Position numbers and translations under genes: made by a program. From positions 291,721 through 355,720 of the forward strand of contig NZ_KB849766.1 in assembly GCF_000369005.1 (NCBI RefSeq): DNA of 64,000 bases, read 5' to 3'. Below the pieces are notes generated by a model. That model ran no database searches. It was given only the letters and a program-made list of their open reading frames with translations, and was not told the origin of the DNA. The stretch comes from Acinetobacter beijerinckii CIP 110307 (GTDB lineage Bacteria; Pseudomonadota; Gammaproteobacteria; Pseudomonadales; Moraxellaceae). How positions within the stretch are numbered: position 1 is the stretch's first letter; each line of letters opens with the position of its first letter. Of this stretch, positions 52,487 through 63,391 are shown in pieces.

Positions 52487-53869
52487 ATGAACGCGGTTAC
52501 TGCTTCATTTACAGATTATAAAGTTGCTGATATTTCACTCGCTGATTATGGCCGTAAAGAAATCAAACTTGCTGAAGCAGAAATGCCAGCTTTGATTGGT
52601 TTACGTAAGCGTTATTCGGCCGAGAAACCACTTGCTGGTGCAAAAATTTTGGGTTGTATTCATATGACAATCCAAACGGCTGTACTGATTGAAACATTAG
52701 TTGAACTCGGTGCAGAAGTTCGTTGGACATCATGCAACATCTTCTCTACTCAAGATCACGCTGCTGCTGCTATCGCTGCTGCGGGTATTCCTGTGTTTGC
52801 TTGGAAGGGCGAAACTGAAGAAGAATACATGTGGTGTCTTGAACAACAAATCAATGTAAATGGCACACCTTGGGATGCCAACATGATTCTTGATGATGGT
52901 GGTGATTTAACACTACTTGTTCACGAAAAATACCCTGAAGTGATTGCAAAAATCCACGGTGTAACTGAAGAAACAACAACAGGTGTTCAACGTCTGTATG
53001 AAATGTTACGTGATGGCACTTTAAAAGTTCCTGCAATCAACGTAAATGATTCCGTAACGAAATCTAAAAACGACAACAAATATGGTTGCCGCCATTCTCT
53101 AAATGATGCGATCAAACGTGGTACAGATATGTTGTTATCTGGTCGTCGTGCACTTGTGATTGGTTACGGTGATGTAGGTAAAGGTTCTGCACAATCACTT
53201 CGTCAAGAAGGCATGATTGTACGCGTAACTGAAGTAGATCCAATCTGTGCAATGCAGGCATGCATGGACGGTTACGAAGTTGTATCTCCATACAAAAATG
53301 GCGTCCAAACAGGCAAGAAAGAAGACATCAACCTTGACCTTCTTCAAAATACTGACCTTATCGTAACAACAACGGGTAACTACCACGTTTGTGATGCAGC
53401 AATGCTTGATTCATTAAAAGCGGGTGCAGTAGTTTGTAACATCGGTCACTTTGATACTGAAATCGACACGAACTACCTTCGTGGTTACAAATGGGTTGAA
53501 GTTAAGCCTCAAGTTCATCAAGTGTATCGTTCAGAAAATGAAAATGATTACTTAATCCTTCTTTCTGAAGGTCGTTTGGTTAACCTAGGTAATGCAACTG
53601 GTCACCCATCACGTATTATGGATGGTTCTTTTGCTAACCAAGTGTTAGGTCAAATGCACTTGTTCGCTGAGAAATTTGCTGATCTTCCTGAAGATCAAAA
53701 AGCTGAGAAAATCCGTGTAGAACTGATTCCTAAGAAATTAGATGAAGAAGTAGCTGCGGCAATGGTTCTTGGCTTTGGTGGCGTGTTAACCCAGTTGACT
53801 CAAGTACAAGCAAATTACCTTGGTGTGCCTGTAGAAGGTCCATTCAAATCTGACGCTTATAAATACTAA
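52487..53869 (+). CDS. ahcY: Adenosylhomocysteinase (SAH hydrolase)
   Basis: AhcY splits SAH to adenosine and homocysteine, relieving product inhibition of methyltransferases. The 460-aa protein has DDGGD near residue 132, [19 protein letters not shown] near 186, the NAD site [10 protein letters not shown] near 225, and ends in KSDAYKY as usual. A Shine-Dalgarno AGGAG (52476-52480) precedes the ATG. It sits behind the SAH riboswitch and 74 nt ahead of metF, both serving the methionine cycle. Confidence 0.97.
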   Translation: MNAVTASFTDYKVADISLADYGRKEIKLAEAEMPALIGLRKRYSAEKPLAGAKILGCIHMTIQTAVLIETLVELGAEVRWTSCNIFSTQDHAAAAIAAAGIPVFAWKGETEEEYMWCLEQQINVNGTPWDANMILDDGGDLTLLVHEKYPEVIAKIHGVTEETTTGVQRLYEMLRDGTLKVPAINVNDSVTKSKNDNKYGCRHSLNDAIKRGTDMLLSGRRALVIGYGDVGKGSAQSLRQEGMIVRVTEVDPICAMQACMDGYEVVSPYKNGVQTGKKEDINLDLLQNTDLIVTTTGNYHVCDAAMLDSLKAGAVVCNIGHFDTEIDTNYLRGYKWVEVKPQVHQVYRSENENDYLILLSEGRLVNLGNATGHPSRIMDGSFANQVLGQMHLFAEKFADLPEDQKAEKIRVELIPKKLDEEVAAAMVLGFGGVLTQLTQVQANYLGVPVEGPFKSDAYKY

Positions 53870-53877
53870 GAAAACTA

Positions 53878-53907
53878 GGGCAGACGTTTGACGGACTGCC
53901 CTTTTTT
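53878..53907 (+). terminator. Terminator between ahcY and metF
   Basis: GGGCAG (53878-53883) pairs with CTGCCC (53896-53901), followed by TTTTTT. Transcription of metF would need readthrough or its own promoter. Confidence 0.8.
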
Positions 53908-53943
53908 CTAAAAATTTCCAAGCGATTTTAAAAAGGATTTGAA

Positions 53944-54780
53944 ATGACAAAACGTGTTCCTATTTCTTTTGAGTTTTTCCCACCAAAAACTGATGCAGGT
54001 GCGGAAAAGTTAAAAACTGTTCATCAAGAACTACAACTATTAAATCCAGAATTCTTCTCGATTACCTATGGTGCGGGTGGTTCTACACGTGAACGTACTT
54101 TAGCTGCAATTAATGATTTCAATGGCAAAGGTACACCCGTAGCCCCTCACCTTTCATGTATCGGTGATGACAAAGCACGTATCGCTGAACTTTTAGACTT
54201 ATACAAATCACAAGGAATTGATCGCATCGTCGCATTGCGTGGTGATTTACCATCGGGTCAGGTTGGTTTAGGTGAGTTGCCTTATGCACAGGACTTAGTT
54301 CGCTTTATTCGTGAGCATTCAGGTGATCACTTTCATATTGAAGTTGCAGCCTATCCAGAAATGCATCCTCAAGCTGACACCTTTGATGCTGACATTCAAC
54401 GTTTTGTTGAAAAAGTAAATGCCGGTGCAAATGCAGGTATTACCCAATTTTTCTTCAACCCAGATGCTTATTTCTATTTCATCGAGCGCATTGCTAAAGC
54501 GGGTGTAAATATTCCTATTGCGCCAGGTATTATGCCGATTACCAATGCAAGCAATCTAATTCGCTTTGCAGATGGTACAGGTGCAGAAATCCCACGTTGG
54601 ATTCGCAAGCAACTCGCTGCTTATGGGGATGACAGTGCGAGCATCAAAGCATTCGGTCATGAAGTCATTGTAAAGCTTTGCGAACGCTTGATTGCTGGTG
54701 GTGCACCAACACTCCATTTTTATTCTATGAACCAAACTGAACCAACTCGACAACTCGTTGTTGATCTGGGTTTAAATTAA
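53944..54780 (+). CDS. metF: Methylenetetrahydrofolate reductase
   Basis: MetF reduces 5,10-methylene-THF to 5-methyl-THF with FAD, providing the methyl group for methionine. The 278-aa protein opens with the family signature FEFFPPKTDAGAEKL, has SITYGAGGSTRE near residue 40, ALRGDLP near 99 and NPDAYFYF near 177. A Shine-Dalgarno AAAGGAT precedes the ATG. It follows ahcY, forming a local methyl-cycle cluster. Confidence 0.96.
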   Translation: MTKRVPISFEFFPPKTDAGAEKLKTVHQELQLLNPEFFSITYGAGGSTRERTLAAINDFNGKGTPVAPHLSCIGDDKARIAELLDLYKSQGIDRIVALRGDLPSGQVGLGELPYAQDLVRFIREHSGDHFHIEVAAYPEMHPQADTFDADIQRFVEKVNAGANAGITQFFFNPDAYFYFIERIAKAGVNIPIAPGIMPITNASNLIRFADGTGAEIPRWIRKQLAAYGDDSASIKAFGHEVIVKLCERLIAGGAPTLHFYSMNQTEPTRQLVVDLGLN

Positions 54781-54802
54781 TTTGTACGAGCCGCTCCCAA
54801 AC

Positions 54803-55522
54803 ATGAATCGTTTTTATATCGAAACCGAACTTAATACTGGCAATACCATTGAATTAACTGAATCGGTATTTCATCATTGGGTGCGTGTACTTCGCGCGAA
54901 AGAGCAAGAACAAGCCACCTTTTTCAATGGAAAAGGTGGTGAGTATGTTGTAACACTCACTGAAATTAATAAAAAAAATGCGTTTGTTTCTATTGATCAA
55001 TTTGATTCTGTAGATCGTACTGCACCTTTTAGTGTTGTTTTAGGTCAAGTTATGAGCAAAGGTGATCGTATGGATTATGCGATTCAAAAAGCCACTGAAC
55101 TTGGTGTTACGACGATTCAGTTATTGACCAGTGAACGCTGTGAAATGCGACTTAAATATGATCGTGATCAAAAAAAGTTGGATCATTGGCAATCGATTGC
55201 AATAGCGGCATGCGAACAATGTGGAATGAATCGTGTTCCTCAAGTGTTAGCACCAATTAGTTTGGATGAATGGTTCAGTTCTAACCTACCTGAATCTCGT
55301 TTTGTTTTAGCACCAAACAAAAATCAAGAAAATGTATTGCAAAATAGCCAAAATAACTTAGCTTTACTCATAGGACCTGAAGGTGGTTTAAGTGAAGCAG
55401 AAATTAACACTGCAAATGTAAATCATTTTAAAAACTGGTGTATTGGAGACCGTGTTTTAAGGACTGAAACCGCTCCAGTTGTAGCCTTATCTATTTTAAA
55501 TTATCACTTCGCTAGCAATTAA
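54803..55522 (+). CDS. rsmE: 16S rRNA m3U1498 methyltransferase
   Basis: RsmE methylates U1498 of 16S rRNA. It has a PUA-like N-terminal domain (HHWVRVLRAKEQEQATFFNG) and a SPOUT/knot domain with IGPEGGLSEAE near residue 190 and LRTETAPV near 222. ATG 54803 (NRFYIETE follows) is chosen; an in-frame TTG lies 21 nt upstream. It begins 22 nt after metF, and its SAM use links it to the same cycle. Confidence 0.95.
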   Translation: MNRFYIETELNTGNTIELTESVFHHWVRVLRAKEQEQATFFNGKGGEYVVTLTEINKKNAFVSIDQFDSVDRTAPFSVVLGQVMSKGDRMDYAIQKATELGVTTIQLLTSERCEMRLKYDRDQKKLDHWQSIAIAACEQCGMNRVPQVLAPISLDEWFSSNLPESRFVLAPNKNQENVLQNSQNNLALLIGPEGGLSEAEINTANVNHFKNWCIGDRVLRTETAPVVALSILNYHFASN

Positions 55523-55577
55523 AGTTTTGGATTGCTTTCAGCTGGGTTTAGCGGTAATTTAAAATAAAATACAATCA

Positions 55578-55606
55578 TGTTTACACAAAAACAAACACTG
55601 TAAACA
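55578..55606. promoter_or_regulatory. Inverted repeat beside the start of the GGDEF-EAL gene
   Basis: TGTTTACA (55578-55585) and TGTAAACA (55599-55606) are perfect inverted arms 13 nt apart, ending 9 nt before the ATG. The second arm touches the AGAGA ribosome-binding site, so it could be an operator or an RNA hairpin limiting translation. Confidence 0.5.
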
Positions 55607-55615
55607 GAGATAAAA

Positions 55616-58513
55616 ATGAAAAGGATTATTCTTTATATGTTAGGGGTTCAGGAAAAAAATTTGTCAAATTTTGTTTATACGGATCAAATTAACTATCCTA
55701 ATCATGTGCGCCTATTTGTTTTAAGCGTATTTTGTATTTCACTATTAGACTATGTTTTATTTGGTTTTTTTTATTCGTTTGATAGTAATGTCTTTTCAGT
55801 TTGGATGGCAATCACGCTCATCTCTCTGTTGTGTTTCTATACGATTTGTCATTTCTCATTAAAACATTATTCATCAGTACGCTTTACTCAGAAAACCAAT
55901 ATTACCTTTCAAATCATATGCTTTTTAACTGGATTATTATTGGGAATTAGTACCATCGTTATTAATTCATTTCTCATAAAAGATGTTCCTACGTTATCGG
56001 CTTCACACATACTGACGTTAACTGCGCTATTACTGACCTCATCTCACATTATTGCACTGACATTTTTAACTCAGCATATTCGTTATTTTTTCCTTTTTTT
56101 TATTCCAAGCATTACACCTTTAGTCATTTCACAATTTATCCATCGTGATCAAGAACATAGTTTATTTTATCTTGCCTATTATTCGTCTTTTTTAGCAACA
56201 TTACTTTGCGCTCAAGCCACCTTCAAAATTCATCAACGTCTTTCGCAAGTGTTAGAGAAAAATAAACAATTAATTGACATTGCAGAGCAACATAACCAAT
56301 GGACCGAAGAACTTTGCCAGCAGTTGCAAAGAGAGGTGAATAAATCAAAAGATATTGAAGCCCAGCTTCAATTTAATAATCATTTATTAGAACAGAAAGT
56401 CAGAGAACGTACCTATGACTTGACTGAGATGAATGAGAGTTTGCAAGAACATCGTCAAAACTTAGCCTTTGCACATGAGACAGCAGGGATTCGACCTTGG
56501 GAATGGAACTTAGAAAATAATACCGTTGGTATCACAAACTCTCATTGTAAAGAAGTTACTCGAGATTCTAGTAATCACTACTCGCTTCTACATAAAATCG
56601 TACATCCTGATGATGTCGAACGTGTAAAAAACACTTTGTACGCTCATCTCTGTGGACAAACTGACCGTTATGAAGAAACTTTCCGTATTAAACGCCCTAC
56701 TGGTGAATGGACGTGGATTCATGATGTAGGACAAGTCATTCTTCGAAATAAAAAAGACGGAACACCCTTACGAATGGTCGGTATTCATCGCGATATCAAC
56801 CAAGAAAAGAAACATCAAGAAAGATTAAAACTCGCTGCAAGTGTATTTGAGCAAGCTTCTGAAGGTATCTTCATTCTAGATGAAAATTTCAATTTTATTG
56901 AAGTGAATCCTAAATATGAACAATTGTCAGGATTGAGTAAGCAATTTATTTTAAAAAAGCAATTATTTGAAATTACTAAACAAAATAAACAACACCATCA
57001 TAACTTCCATCTCTCTATTCTTGATACTTTACACGAAGAACACGAGTATGAAGGCGAATTCCAGGAAACCTATCTTTCTGAAAAATCATGTTTTTTATGG
57101 ATGCATATCAATGCCGTAAAAGATGAATCAGATAGAGTGATTAACTATATCGGGATTGTTTCCGATCAGACAGAACGTAAACATCAAGAACAGCGTTTAT
57201 CTTATCTAACCAATTATGACACCCTGACTGATCTACCGAATCGTTTTTATTATCATCAACAACTCCACCAATATTTAGTTAATGAAGCCTCTATTCAGCA
57301 TCTTGCTGTTATTCGTTTAAATATTGATAGATTCAGAGCACTCAACGAATTGTTGAGCAATCAAGCAGGAAATGAATTATTAAAACAAGTCGCGCAAAGA
57401 CTGAGAATTAGTAATATTGATGCGCTATTGGTTGCACATTTAAGCGCCGATGATTTTGCAATCATTTATGAAATGTCACCACTACATCCACCAATCAATC
57501 AACTGTGCAGCAATATTGTCGAAGCCTTTAGTAAACCGTTCTATATTGCAGATCAAGAATATGTGGTGAGTATTTCAATTGGTGTTGCCATTTATCCTGA
57601 ACATGGTCGACAAGTTGATAATTTAAATACTCATGCTGAACAAGCGCTAACTGAAGCAAAACGATTGGGTGGTAATACCATTCGTTACTATTCTAGTGAA
57701 CGAACTAATTTCGTTGCGAAACATACTGATTTAGAGTTAGATCTAAGAAAAGCCATTCAAAATAATGAGTTGGTTGTTTATTATCAACCTAAAATTTTTG
57801 CTAAAGATTGTCAAATCAACGGTTTTGAAGCTCTGATTCGTTGGAAACATCCAACGAAGGGTTTGATCATGCCAGATATATTTATCCCTTTAGCAGAAAG
57901 TACAAGTCTCATTTCCGATATCGGTCGATTCGTACTCTATGAAGCAGCCAAGCAAATACAAGCATGGAAAAAGTTAGGATTTCATCATATCCATATTGGT
58001 GTAAACATTGTTGCTCAACAGATATTACGTGGTCAGTTACTTCACGATATTGATGCCGTTTTAGAACAGTATTCAATTTCGGGTGAAAATTTAGAATTAG
58101 AAATTACAGAATCTGCATTTTTGGAAAATACAGAAAGTGTGAAAACGGTTCTAAATGCTGTTAAAGAACGCAATATCTCGATAGCACTTGATGACTTTGG
58201 AACAGGTTATTCATCCCTCGCTTACTTAACCGAATATCCAATTGACATCCTTAAAATTGATCGAGCTTTTATTTCAAAAATCGGTAATCCTAAACAAGAT
58301 GCGATCGTTAATGCCATGATTGCTATGGGTAAAACGATTGGCTTAAAAGTTGTTGCGGAAGGTGTAGAAACAGAACAGCAACGGGAATATTTGAAACGAC
58401 AAAACTGTGACATATTACAGGGTTACTTATTTGCAAAACCATTAACAGCTGTACATGCAACCGAATATCTTCAACAACACATGCGACTGTCAACCGCAAG
58501 ATATTCCATTTAA
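55616..58513 (+). CDS. Membrane PAS-GGDEF-EAL protein, likely c-di-GMP phosphodiesterase
   Basis: A 965-aa signalling protein. About six membrane segments (residues 25-205) form an integral sensor, then a coiled coil (about 215-285), two PAS domains (about 290-400 and 410-525), a GGDEF domain and an EAL domain. The GGDEF signature is SADDF (about 610), so the cyclase is likely dead, perhaps a GTP sensor. The EAL domain is intact: EALIRW near 737, VNIVAQQ, LEITES, DDFGTGYSS, DILKID, VAEGVE and LQGYLF. It should degrade c-di-GMP and so lower biofilm and adhesion signalling. It stands alone between rsmE and maeB. Confidence 0.9.
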   Translation: MKRIILYMLGVQEKNLSNFVYTDQINYPNHVRLFVLSVFCISLLDYVLFGFFYSFDSNVFSVWMAITLISLLCFYTICHFSLKHYSSVRFTQKTNITFQIICFLTGLLLGISTIVINSFLIKDVPTLSASHILTLTALLLTSSHIIALTFLTQHIRYFFLFFIPSITPLVISQFIHRDQEHSLFYLAYYSSFLATLLCAQATFKIHQRLSQVLEKNKQLIDIAEQHNQWTEELCQQLQREVNKSKDIEAQLQFNNHLLEQKVRERTYDLTEMNESLQEHRQNLAFAHETAGIRPWEWNLENNTVGITNSHCKEVTRDSSNHYSLLHKIVHPDDVERVKNTLYAHLCGQTDRYEETFRIKRPTGEWTWIHDVGQVILRNKKDGTPLRMVGIHRDINQEKKHQERLKLAASVFEQASEGIFILDENFNFIEVNPKYEQLSGLSKQFILKKQLFEITKQNKQHHHNFHLSILDTLHEEHEYEGEFQETYLSEKSCFLWMHINAVKDESDRVINYIGIVSDQTERKHQEQRLSYLTNYDTLTDLPNRFYYHQQLHQYLVNEASIQHLAVIRLNIDRFRALNELLSNQAGNELLKQVAQRLRISNIDALLVAHLSADDFAIIYEMSPLHPPINQLCSNIVEAFSKPFYIADQEYVVSISIGVAIYPEHGRQVDNLNTHAEQALTEAKRLGGNTIRYYSSERTNFVAKHTDLELDLRKAIQNNELVVYYQPKIFAKDCQINGFEALIRWKHPTKGLIMPDIFIPLAESTSLISDIGRFVLYEAAKQIQAWKKLGFHHIHIGVNIVAQQILRGQLLHDIDAVLEQYSISGENLELEITESAFLENTESVKTVLNAVKERNISIALDDFGTGYSSLAYLTEYPIDILKIDRAFISKIGNPKQDAIVNAMIAMGKTIGLKVVAEGVETEQQREYLKRQNCDILQGYLFAKPLTAVHATEYLQQHMRLSTARYSI

Positions 58514-58701
58514 TAGCATTTTCAAGCTTTTTTGCTGTTAATTTGGGCACAAATAAAATTGTCAATAAGCTTTAACGTTCAGTGAAAATAAGCTTTTTTG
58601 ACTGTGCGAATGCATGAACTAGTGCTATATTCTTGTGCACTTATTTTAATATAATCATCAGGTATATAGACTTGGTGGTTATCGGAACAATCGAGACTCA
58701 G

Positions 58702-60972
58702 ATGGACGATCAATCTTTAAAACAAGCCGCTTTGTATTACCATGAATTTCCAACACCAGGAAAAATCAGTGTGACACCTAGCAAGCAGCTCGTTAACCAA
58801 CGAGATTTAGCGCTTGCATATTCCCCTGGTGTTGCCGCTCCATGTTTGGAAATCGAACGTGACCCTTCTGCTGCTGCGAAATACACAGCACGTGGAAATC
58901 TAGTCGCCGTCGTAAGTAATGGTACAGCAGTGCTTGGTTTAGGAAATATTGGTCCTCTTGCTTCTAAACCAGTTATGGAAGGTAAAGGCGTTCTATTTAA
59001 AAAGTTCGCTGGTGTTGATGTATTCGATATCGAAATTGCTGAAAATGATCCAGACAAAATTGTGGATATTGTTGCTTCATTAGAACCAACATTTGGTGGT
59101 ATTAACCTAGAAGATATCAAAGCGCCAGAATGTTTCTACATTGAAAAGAAACTTCGTGAACGCATGAAAATTCCTGTATTCCATGATGACCAACATGGTA
59201 CCAGTATTATTGTTGGATCTGCATTACTCAATGCATTACAACTCGTTAATAAGAAAATCGATGAAATTAAAATCGTTGCTTCTGGTGCAGGTGCTGCAGC
59301 ACTTTCATGCTTAGATTTACTTTGCGCCCTCGGTGTAAATAAACAGAATATCGTTGTTGCAGACTCACGCGGTTTGCTGACTACATCTCGTGAAGGACTT
59401 GATGAGTCTAAAAAACGTTATGTTCAAGACATTCAAGCATCGCAATTACATGAAGTAATGACGGGCGCTGATATGTTCTTGGGTCTTTCTGCCGCAGGAA
59501 TATTAACCAAAGAAATGGTTAAAGTAATGGCTGAAAATCCAATTATTTTTGCGCTTGCGAACCCAGATCCTGAAATTTTACCTGAACATGCTCATGAAGT
59601 TCGTCCAGATGTCATTATGGCAACAGGTCGTTCAGACTATCCAAACCAAGTAAACAACGCGCTTTGCTTCCCTTATATCTTCCGCGGCGCACTCGATGTC
59701 GGTGCAACAACCATTAACGAAGAAATGAAAATTGCATGCGTACACGCAATTGCACGCATGGCACATGTTGAAGCAGACGCAGCAACTTATGGTGAAAAAT
59801 CTGCATCATTTGGTCGTGATTACCTTATCCCTCGCCCACTTGATCAACGTCTGATTTTAGAAATTGCACCTGCTGTGGCGAAAGCTGCAATGGATTCTGG
59901 TGTTGCAACTCGCCCAATTGAAGATTTCTCTGCATATCGTCAAAGACTTTCTGAGTTTGTTTATAACTCTGCATTCTTGATGAAGCCAATTTTCTCTCAG
60001 GCAAAAACAGATCCTAAGCGCATTGCTTATGCTGAAGGCGAAGATCAACGCGTATTACGTGCAGTACAAATTGTTGTTGACGAAGGTTTAGCTAAACCTA
60101 TTCTTATTGGTCGTACTGCCGTTATTGAAGACAACATCAAGAAACTGGGTTTACGTTTACAACACGGCGTCAATATTGAGATCGTTGATCAAGAAACCAA
60201 TCCTTTATATGATGATTTTTGGAAAGACTACCACAACACGATGCAACGCAAAGGCGTAACCGTTGAATATGCTCAACGCGAAGCACGTCGTCGTTCGACA
60301 TTGATTGCAGCTTTATTGGTAAAATTCGGTAAAGCAGATGGTATGTTATGTGGTACTTATTCAAGCTACGACATCCATTTAGATTTCGTAAAAAACGTGA
60401 TTGGTTTGAAAGAAGGTCGCAGCACATTCTTTACCTTAAATGCATTGATGCTTGAAGATCGCAACTTGTTTATTGCAGATACGTATGTAAATACTAATCC
60501 TACTGCTGAACAACTTGCTGAAATGACAATTTTAGCAGCTGAAGAAGTTCGTCGTTTTGGTATCACTCCACGTGTTGCTCTACTTTCTCATTCAAGTTTT
60601 GGTAGTGATCAATTTGATCCTAGCGCTCAAAAAATGCGTGAAGTTTACCGCTTACTGACTGAACAAGCACCTGAACTTGAAGTTGAGGGTGAGATGCATG
60701 GTGATGCAGCTTTAGATGATACTATCCGTCATTTTGCCTATCCAAATTCACGTTTCAAAGGTTCTGCTAATCTATTAATTATGCCAAACCTTGATTCTGC
60801 AAATATTTCTTTCAATTTATTGAAAGCAACTTCAGGCAATAATGTAACCATTGGGCCGATCCTTTTAGGTGCAGCAAAACCTGTTCATATTTTAACACCA
60901 ACAGCGACTACACGTCGTTTAGTGAATATGACAGCACTTACTGTTGCTGAAATTCAACAAAGCCAAAACTAA
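58702..60972 (+). CDS. maeB: NADP-dependent malic enzyme with phosphotransacetylase-like tail
   Basis: MaeB decarboxylates malate to pyruvate and supplies NADPH. The 756-aa protein has the malic-enzyme domain ([13 protein letters not shown] near residue 35; [11 protein letters not shown] near 165; NAD(P) fold near 190-320) and a C-terminal PTA-like domain (about 425-750) that regulates activity by acetyl-CoA. The chosen start is ATG 58702, DDQSLK following; an extended upstream form is unlikely. An extended -10 TGC-TATATT lies at 58623-58631. Confidence 0.95.
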   Translation: MDDQSLKQAALYYHEFPTPGKISVTPSKQLVNQRDLALAYSPGVAAPCLEIERDPSAAAKYTARGNLVAVVSNGTAVLGLGNIGPLASKPVMEGKGVLFKKFAGVDVFDIEIAENDPDKIVDIVASLEPTFGGINLEDIKAPECFYIEKKLRERMKIPVFHDDQHGTSIIVGSALLNALQLVNKKIDEIKIVASGAGAAALSCLDLLCALGVNKQNIVVADSRGLLTTSREGLDESKKRYVQDIQASQLHEVMTGADMFLGLSAAGILTKEMVKVMAENPIIFALANPDPEILPEHAHEVRPDVIMATGRSDYPNQVNNALCFPYIFRGALDVGATTINEEMKIACVHAIARMAHVEADAATYGEKSASFGRDYLIPRPLDQRLILEIAPAVAKAAMDSGVATRPIEDFSAYRQRLSEFVYNSAFLMKPIFSQAKTDPKRIAYAEGEDQRVLRAVQIVVDEGLAKPILIGRTAVIEDNIKKLGLRLQHGVNIEIVDQETNPLYDDFWKDYHNTMQRKGVTVEYAQREARRRSTLIAALLVKFGKADGMLCGTYSSYDIHLDFVKNVIGLKEGRSTFFTLNALMLEDRNLFIADTYVNTNPTAEQLAEMTILAAEEVRRFGITPRVALLSHSSFGSDQFDPSAQKMREVYRLLTEQAPELEVEGEMHGDAALDDTIRHFAYPNSRFKGSANLLIMPNLDSANISFNLLKATSGNNVTIGPILLGAAKPVHILTPTATTRRLVNMTALTVAEIQQSQN

Positions 60973-60983
60973 TAACCTTTAGT

Positions 60984-61005
60984 GAAGCTTGCCTATAAAA
61001 GCTTC
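60984..61005 (+). other. Hairpin after maeB
   Basis: GAAGCTT (60984-60990) and AAGCTTC (60999-61005) pair across an 8-nt loop, with two more partly paired bases outside. No T tract follows, so a terminator function is uncertain. Confidence 0.4.
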
Positions 61006-61067
61006 GCTTAAGACTTGAGAAAACCTCTATTCTGTAGCATGATTGTGTGAAGAATAGAGGTTTTTTC

Positions 61068-62294
61068 ATGCAAGTTTATTTAGTAGGCGGTGCTGTTCGA
61101 GATCATTTGCTCGGTCACCCCTATCACGAAAAAGATTATGTGGTGGTTGGAGCAACACCCGAGCAATTATTATCTGAAGGTTACCAACCCGTTGGAAAAG
61201 ATTTCCCCGTTTTTTTGCATCCGAAAACAAAAGAAGAATATGCACTTGCGCGCACAGAGCGTAAATCTGGGATGGGTTACCATGGTTTTCAGTTTTTTAC
61301 AGATACAACCGTAAAATTAGAAGAAGATTTGATTCGCCGAGATCTCACTATTAATGCTATGGCAATGGATGACTCTGGTAAAGTTTATGACCCGTATGGT
61401 GGTCAAAAAGACCTAGATCATAAAATTTTACGTCATGTTTCAGATGCTTTTACTGAAGATCCTCTTCGCGTACTCCGTGTTGCTCGATTTGCTGCACGCT
61501 ATGCTAGTTATGGATTTCGTATTGCTGATGAAACATTGCAACTAATGAAAGATATTGCTCAATCAGGTGAATTAAATGCTTTAACGCCTGAGCGTGTTTG
61601 GAAAGAAACATCAAGAGCATTGATGGAAGATCATGCAGATCTCTATTTTCAAACATTGAAGGACTGTGATGCTTTAAAAATTCTTTTCCCTGAAATCGAT
61701 GCTTTATTTGGCGTGCCTCAACGTCCTGAGTACCATCCTGAAATCGACTGTGGTATCCATACCCTAATGGCACTTAAACAGGCTTGTGTAGCAAACTACC
61801 CACTTGAAGTCCGTTTTGCTGTATTGGTACATGACTTAGGCAAAGCCCTTACACCTGTTGATGAATTACCACGGCATATCCTACATGAAGAACGTGGTAT
61901 ACAACCTGTAACCGAGATATCAGATCGTTTAAAAATACCAACATATCTTAAAAATTTAGCGCTAATTGTTTGTAAAGAACATTTGAAATGTCATCAAGTT
62001 AAAAATCTTAAACCAGGAACATTATGGCGTTTATTGCAACGTTTAGATGTATTACGTAGACCTGAAAAGGTGCTTGCTTTTGTCCAAGCCTGTGAATGTG
62101 ATGCTAAAGGTCGTTTAGGTCTAGAAGATCGCCCCTACCCTCAAGCACAGTATGTTTTGGATGCGATGGAAATCGTGAGAAATATTAGAGCACAAGATTT
62201 GCCTGATCATATTCAAGGTGCGGAAATCGGTGAAATGCTGATTCAATACCGCATTGAAGCATTGGCTAAATTTAAAGAGCGGCATGCTGAGTAA
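61068..62294 (+). CDS. cca: Multifunctional CCA tRNA nucleotidyltransferase with HD domain
   Basis: Cca adds or repairs the 3' CCA of tRNAs. The nucleotidyltransferase motif GGAVRDHLLG is at residues 6-15, RDLTINAMAMD near 91, and the HD phosphohydrolase domain has LVHDLGKALT near 250, marking the multifunctional class. ATG 61068 (QVYLVGGAVRD follows) is chosen; GTG 61047 would add seven residues. A Shine-Dalgarno AGAGG precedes it. It is 408 aa, as expected. Confidence 0.96.
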   Translation: MQVYLVGGAVRDHLLGHPYHEKDYVVVGATPEQLLSEGYQPVGKDFPVFLHPKTKEEYALARTERKSGMGYHGFQFFTDTTVKLEEDLIRRDLTINAMAMDDSGKVYDPYGGQKDLDHKILRHVSDAFTEDPLRVLRVARFAARYASYGFRIADETLQLMKDIAQSGELNALTPERVWKETSRALMEDHADLYFQTLKDCDALKILFPEIDALFGVPQRPEYHPEIDCGIHTLMALKQACVANYPLEVRFAVLVHDLGKALTPVDELPRHILHEERGIQPVTEISDRLKIPTYLKNLALIVCKEHLKCHQVKNLKPGTLWRLLQRLDVLRRPEKVLAFVQACECDAKGRLGLEDRPYPQAQYVLDAMEIVRNIRAQDLPDHIQGAEIGEMLIQYRIEALAKFKERHAE

Positions 62295-62320
62295 GAAAAT
62301 TTAAATGCCTCAATCAATAA

Positions 62321-62348
62321 AAAACCCAGTCAAATCGACTGGGTTTTT
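62321..62348. terminator. Bidirectional terminator between cca and tsf
   Basis: CCCAGTC (62325-62331) pairs with GACTGGG (62337-62343), flanked by A and T runs, between the convergent cca and tsf genes. Confidence 0.9.
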
Positions 62349-62373
62349 TTAATCTTTACTGAATCAGTAAAAA

Positions 62374-63252
62374 TTATTGAGCAGCAGCAGCTTGAGCAGC
62401 GGCAACTTCATCAGCAAAGCTCATTTCAGCTTTCTTCTCAATACCTTCACCTACTTCGAAGCGAACGAATTGAGCTACAACTGTACCAGTTGCTTTCAAT
62501 ACATCAGCAACTTTCTTATCGTTGTCGATAACATACATTTGACGATCAAGAGCAACTTCGTTCAAGTATTTATCAACTGAACCTGAAACCATTTTCTCTA
62601 CGATGTTCGCAGGCTTACCAGATTCTAAAGCTTTTGCTTCAGCAATTTCTTTCTCTTTAGCGATCAAGTCAGCTGGAACAGCTTCAGCACTTACAGCAAC
62701 TGGGTTGAACGCAGCAACGTGCATTGCAATACCTTTACCAGTATCAGCATCACCTGTGTAAGAAACTACAACACCGATTTTTAAACCGTGTTTGTAAACA
62801 GCTAAGTTTTCGCCTTCAACGATTTGAGCACGGCGAACTTGAATGTTTTCACCGATTTTTTGAACAAGTGCAACACGAGCTTCTTCTACAGTAGCACCGT
62901 CTTCAAGTTTCAATTCAGCAATTTTCGCAGCATCAGTTTCGTTTGCAGCAAGTGCAGCAGCAGCAACTTTATCAGAAAAGTTTTTGAAGTTTTCGTCTTT
63001 AGCGACGAAGTCAGTTTGACAGTTAACTTCAACAAGAATCGCTTTGTTACCGTTTTGAATAATTGTGATCGCACCATCAGCAGCAATGTTACCTGCTTTT
63101 TTAGCAGCTTTTGCTTGACCTGATTTACGAAGGTTATCAATCGCAAGTTCGATGTCACCGCCTGCTTCTGTTAATGCTTTTTTGCATTCCATCATTGCAA
63201 GACCAGTACGGTCACGTAATTCTTTTACCATGCTCGCAGTAACTGCAGTCAT
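62374..63252 (-). CDS. tsf: Translation elongation factor Ts
   Basis: EF-Ts exchanges GDP for GTP on EF-Tu. The 292-aa protein begins [20 protein letters not shown] with the family [14 protein letters not shown] motif, the core [10 protein letters not shown] near 80 and a helical C-terminal tail. It lies downstream of rpsB on the same strand, as in nearly all bacteria; the 139-nt gap holds a terminator-like hairpin. Confidence 0.97.
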   Translation of the reverse strand: MTAVTASMVKELRDRTGLAMMECKKALTEAGGDIELAIDNLRKSGQAKAAKKAGNIAADGAITIIQNGNKAILVEVNCQTDFVAKDENFKNFSDKVAAAALAANETDAAKIAELKLEDGATVEEARVALVQKIGENIQVRRAQIVEGENLAVYKHGLKIGVVVSYTGDADTGKGIAMHVAAFNPVAVSAEAVPADLIAKEKEIAEAKALESGKPANIVEKMVSGSVDKYLNEVALDRQMYVIDNDKKVADVLKATGTVVAQFVRFEVGEGIEKKAEMSFADEVAAAQAAAAQ

Positions 63253-63290
63253 GTTGATCTCCTAAAATCGGTAGAATATGAATCTTTTCA

Positions 63291-63321
63291 ACAAAAACGG
63301 CCCAAAGTTTTCTCTGGGCCG
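63291..63321 (-). terminator. Attenuator-like hairpin between rpsB and tsf
   Basis: Read on the minus strand, CGGCCCA and TGGGCCG (63315-63321 and 63298-63304) form a perfect 7-bp GC-rich stem with a 10-nt loop, followed by TTTTTGT. It would reduce tsf relative to rpsB. Confidence 0.75.
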
Positions 63322-63391
63322 CTCTGCTTTCTCGACGCTCAATTTGTCATCATTTTAAATCACAAAAATGACAAGCTTGCGTCAAAACGCC

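Noticed and set aside
62377..63158. ORFs opposite or out of frame with tsf
   Set aside because: They are low-complexity shadow frames of the EF-Ts gene.
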